Source: JAIMBK01 sp040755215 (GTDB lineage: Bacteria > Bacillota > Desulfotomaculia > Desulfotomaculales > Nap2-2B). Taken from it: 5,752 bases of DNA. Each line of letters starts with the position of its first letter. Within the stretch, counting starts at the first letter, position 1. The stretch spans positions 1 through 5,752 of the forward strand of contig JBFMBG010000126.1 of the NCBI GenBank assembly GCA_040755215.1, read 5' to 3'. The translations under genes and the position numbers were made by a program. Below are positions 5,000 to 5,752 of the stretch, one piece after another. Under the pieces are notes generated by a model, which ran no database searches, was not told the origin of the DNA, and was given only the letters and a program-made list of their open reading frames with translations.

Positions 5000-5278
5000 T
5001 TGCAAAAAATTGTTGAAAAGATAGAACGCAAACATAACCTGAGCAAAGATGAAGTTGAACATGTATTTATAAATGACCCTCATTATCGCTTCCTGGAAAA
5101 AGGTAAAATAAATAGTGAGAATGTATATGCAATTTATGGCCGGGTAGATTCAGGGCGATACTTAACAGTAATTTTTATTCGCAAGTTTAACAACCGGGCG
5201 TTAATCATCACTGCCCGTGATATGGATAGAAAGGAGCGAAAGCAATATGAAAAGCAAAAAAATAGACGAGATTCCTGA
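5000..5278 (+). CDS. BrnT-like toxin, probably nonsense-interrupted at its N-terminus
   Basis: The uninterrupted frame from TTG at 5000 to TGA at 5276-5278 gives 92 residues; family resemblance begins upstream of it, at 4991. Visible family features: VEKIERKHNLSKDEVEHVF (5-23), then YRFLEKG (29-35), YAIYGRVDSGRYLTVIFIRK (43-62) and the C-terminal ITARDMDRKERKQYEK (70-85), the 'A-R-D-M-x-x-x-E-R-x-x-Y' ending of BrnT-type ribonuclease toxins. No ribosome binding site precedes the TTG, whereas a good one precedes GTG 4976, which runs into TGA at codon 5. Expression would need reinitiation at TTG 5000, so the toxin may be silent or weakly made. The antitoxin gene overlaps its last 32 bases, the toxin-first order of brnTA. 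Family likely; functional state doubtful. Confidence 0.75.
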   Translation: MQKIVEKIERKHNLSKDEVEHVFINDPHYRFLEKGKINSENVYAIYGRVDSGRYLTVIFIRKFNNRALIITARDMDRKERKQYEKQKNRRDS

Positions 5279-5498
5279 GGACATGACCATAGAAGATTCC
5301 GAATTTTGGGATACTCATAGTGTCGCGGATTATCCTTCCAGGATGGTCCGAATAGAATATAACCCCGAAGGAAAGGTTACTTTTATTGCGATTTCAAATG
5401 AACTATTGAAAACATTAGATCAGAAAGCAAAGAAGGAAGGAATTTCTGTCGAAACACTGGTCAATTTATGGATCCGGGAAAAGCTTATCAGTGCGTAA
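5247..5498 (+). CDS. CopG/BrnA-type ribbon-helix-helix antitoxin
   Basis: ATG at 5247 has AAGGAG at 5231-5236, 10 bases upstream, inside the toxin gene (32-base overlap); it is chosen over the in-frame ATG at 5217, which has no comparable site. The product is 83 residues. The N-terminal half is acidic (IDEIPEDMTIEDSEFWDTHS, 6-25); the 'E-F-W-D-T-H-S-x-x-D-Y' motif is typical of CopG-type antitoxins (PF12441-like) of BrnT toxins and probably wraps the toxin. The C-terminal half is a ribbon-helix-helix: strand KVTFIAIS (43-50), then ELLKTLDQKAKKEGISVETL (52-71) and VNLWIREKL, binding DNA as a dimer. It neutralises the toxin and likely represses the operon through repeats at 4901-4944. With the toxin damaged it may survive as an orphan antitoxin. 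Confidence 0.82.
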   Translation: MKSKKIDEIPEDMTIEDSEFWDTHSVADYPSRMVRIEYNPEGKVTFIAISNELLKTLDQKAKKEGISVETLVNLWIREKLISA

Positions 5499-5752
5499 TA
5501 AAGGTGACCTTTTACGGACAGAAAAAGATCACCTAAGATTAGTTTTTGGTTTACCTTCAGGAAAGAAACTACATGTTGTCTGCCCGGGGTATGGGGACAA
5601 GCACACCGTAACCGAAGCTTACGGTAGATCTTATCATATAATTTATCTACCTCCTCGTCATGCAGATCATCCCAGACACTCACTTCATACTTATCGGGCA
5701 AATGTATTTTTTCTTCCTTGATAGTTTTAGCCACTTCCACTTTCTCTTCCTT
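5420..5752 (-). CDS. Unidentified ORF at the right edge, probably truncated or frameshifted
   Basis: The minus frame is open from the right edge to a stop at 5420-5422. From 5752 to about 5618 it looks coding: KEEKVEVAKTIKEEKIHLPD, then KYEVSVWDDLHDEEVDKLYD and KIYRK, a charged, helix-prone sequence. GTG at 5740 has AAGGAAGAG just upstream and could be the start; otherwise the gene enters from outside. Past about 5618 the frame turns Cys/His/Pro-rich (CACPHTPGRQ) and then runs antisense to the terminator and the end of the antitoxin gene, so the true protein probably ends earlier. In the neighbouring frame the same DNA reads SFGYGVLVPIPRADNM and stops at 5569, which would suit a frameshifted end. 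I do not recognise a family. A genuine gene fragment is plausible; the 3' boundary is unknown. Confidence 0.4.
   Translation of the reverse strand, partial: KEEKVEVAKTIKEEKIHLPDKYEVSVWDDLHDEEVDKLYDKIYRKLRLRCACPHTPGRQHVVSFLKVNQKLILGDLFLSVKGHLYYALISFSRIHKLTSVSTEIPSFFAF
5502..5547 (+). terminator. Probable terminator after the BrnT-like/CopG operon
   Basis: Four bases after the antitoxin stop, AGGTGA(C)CTTTT (5502-5513) pairs with AAAAG(A)TCACCT (5523-5534): 11 pairs around one mismatch, with a 9-base loop. TTAGTTTTT follows at 5539-5547. The T-run is offset by a few bases, so efficiency may be moderate. Confidence 0.55.
5605..5625. repeat. Short perfect inverted repeat
   Basis: ACCGTAA (5605-5611) and TTACGGT (5619-5625) flank a 7-base spacer. 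It sits where the right-edge minus-strand frame stops looking protein-like, so it may mark a rearrangement joint or a hairpin in that transcript. No T-run follows on either strand, so it is not a terminator. Confidence 0.35.

Noticed and set aside
5569..5637. Minus-strand 22-codon ORF starting ATG 5637 with AGGAGG upstream
   Set aside because: The binding site is about 12 bases away and lies within the larger minus-strand frame; it is more simply explained as the other frame of a damaged gene end.
5491..5721. Plus-strand GTG ORF of 76 codons overlapping the antitoxin stop
   Set aside because: It contains the terminator-like hairpin at 5502-5534, and its second half (His/Pro/Leu-rich) reads as the antisense of a more protein-like minus-strand frame.
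1..5752. CRISPR arrays, tRNA or rRNA genes, complete insertion sequences
   Set aside because: No regularly spaced long repeats, tRNA-like cloverleaf, rRNA-like stretch or transposase with terminal inverted repeats was seen.

Overview
The window looks like an accessory stretch of a Firmicutes (Clostridia-type) chromosome. Grounds: strong AAGGAGG-type ribosome binding sites, TTG/GTG starts, T-tailed hairpin terminators, and the tail of a copper-amine-oxidase-like stalk domain of the kind common in clostridial surface proteins. A genus cannot be fixed from the sequence alone. GC-rich blocks (about 340-1100 and 3210-4430) alternate with visibly AT-richer blocks (about 1200-3005 and 4880-5752), which suggests separate origins.

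Layout, left to right. (1) Positions 1-137 hold the last 44 codons of a plus-strand gene, possibly of the Rpn/PD-(D/E)XK 'transposase' group. (2) Positions 188-1089 on the minus strand hold a two-gene toxin-antitoxin-like operon: a 151-residue antitoxin-like protein, then a HicA/YcfA-like protein coupled by a TGATG overlap. The toxin-like gene is damaged: its 3' end runs into the tail of a stalk domain in another frame and passes through a terminator. (3) Positions 1360-3005 on the plus strand hold a tightly overlapping three-gene operon: an XRE-type repressor, an ImmA/IrrE-type metallopeptidase with HEYFH, and a PIN-domain protein. A near-perfect hairpin terminator at 3136-3169 closes it. (4) Positions 3211-4425 on the minus strand encode a secreted TolC-like coiled-coil protein with a Gly/Ser-rich tail and a good sigma-70-type promoter. 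(5) Positions 4597-4878 on the minus strand hold a small unrecognised ORF. (6) Positions 4976-5498 on the plus strand hold a BrnT-like toxin / CopG-type antitoxin pair. The best start of the toxin is followed by an in-frame TGA at codon 5. (7) The right edge carries an unidentified minus-strand ORF that looks truncated.

The theme is three toxin-antitoxin-like modules of different families within 5.7 kb, two of them apparently damaged on the toxin side, mixed with gene remnants. The best candidate for a little-described system is the XRE-metallopeptidase-PIN operon. By analogy with ImmA/ImmR, the peptidase would relieve repression by the XRE protein, and the PIN protein would be the RNA-cleaving effector. 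That functional chain is inference. All family assignments were made by reading motifs, without database searches.
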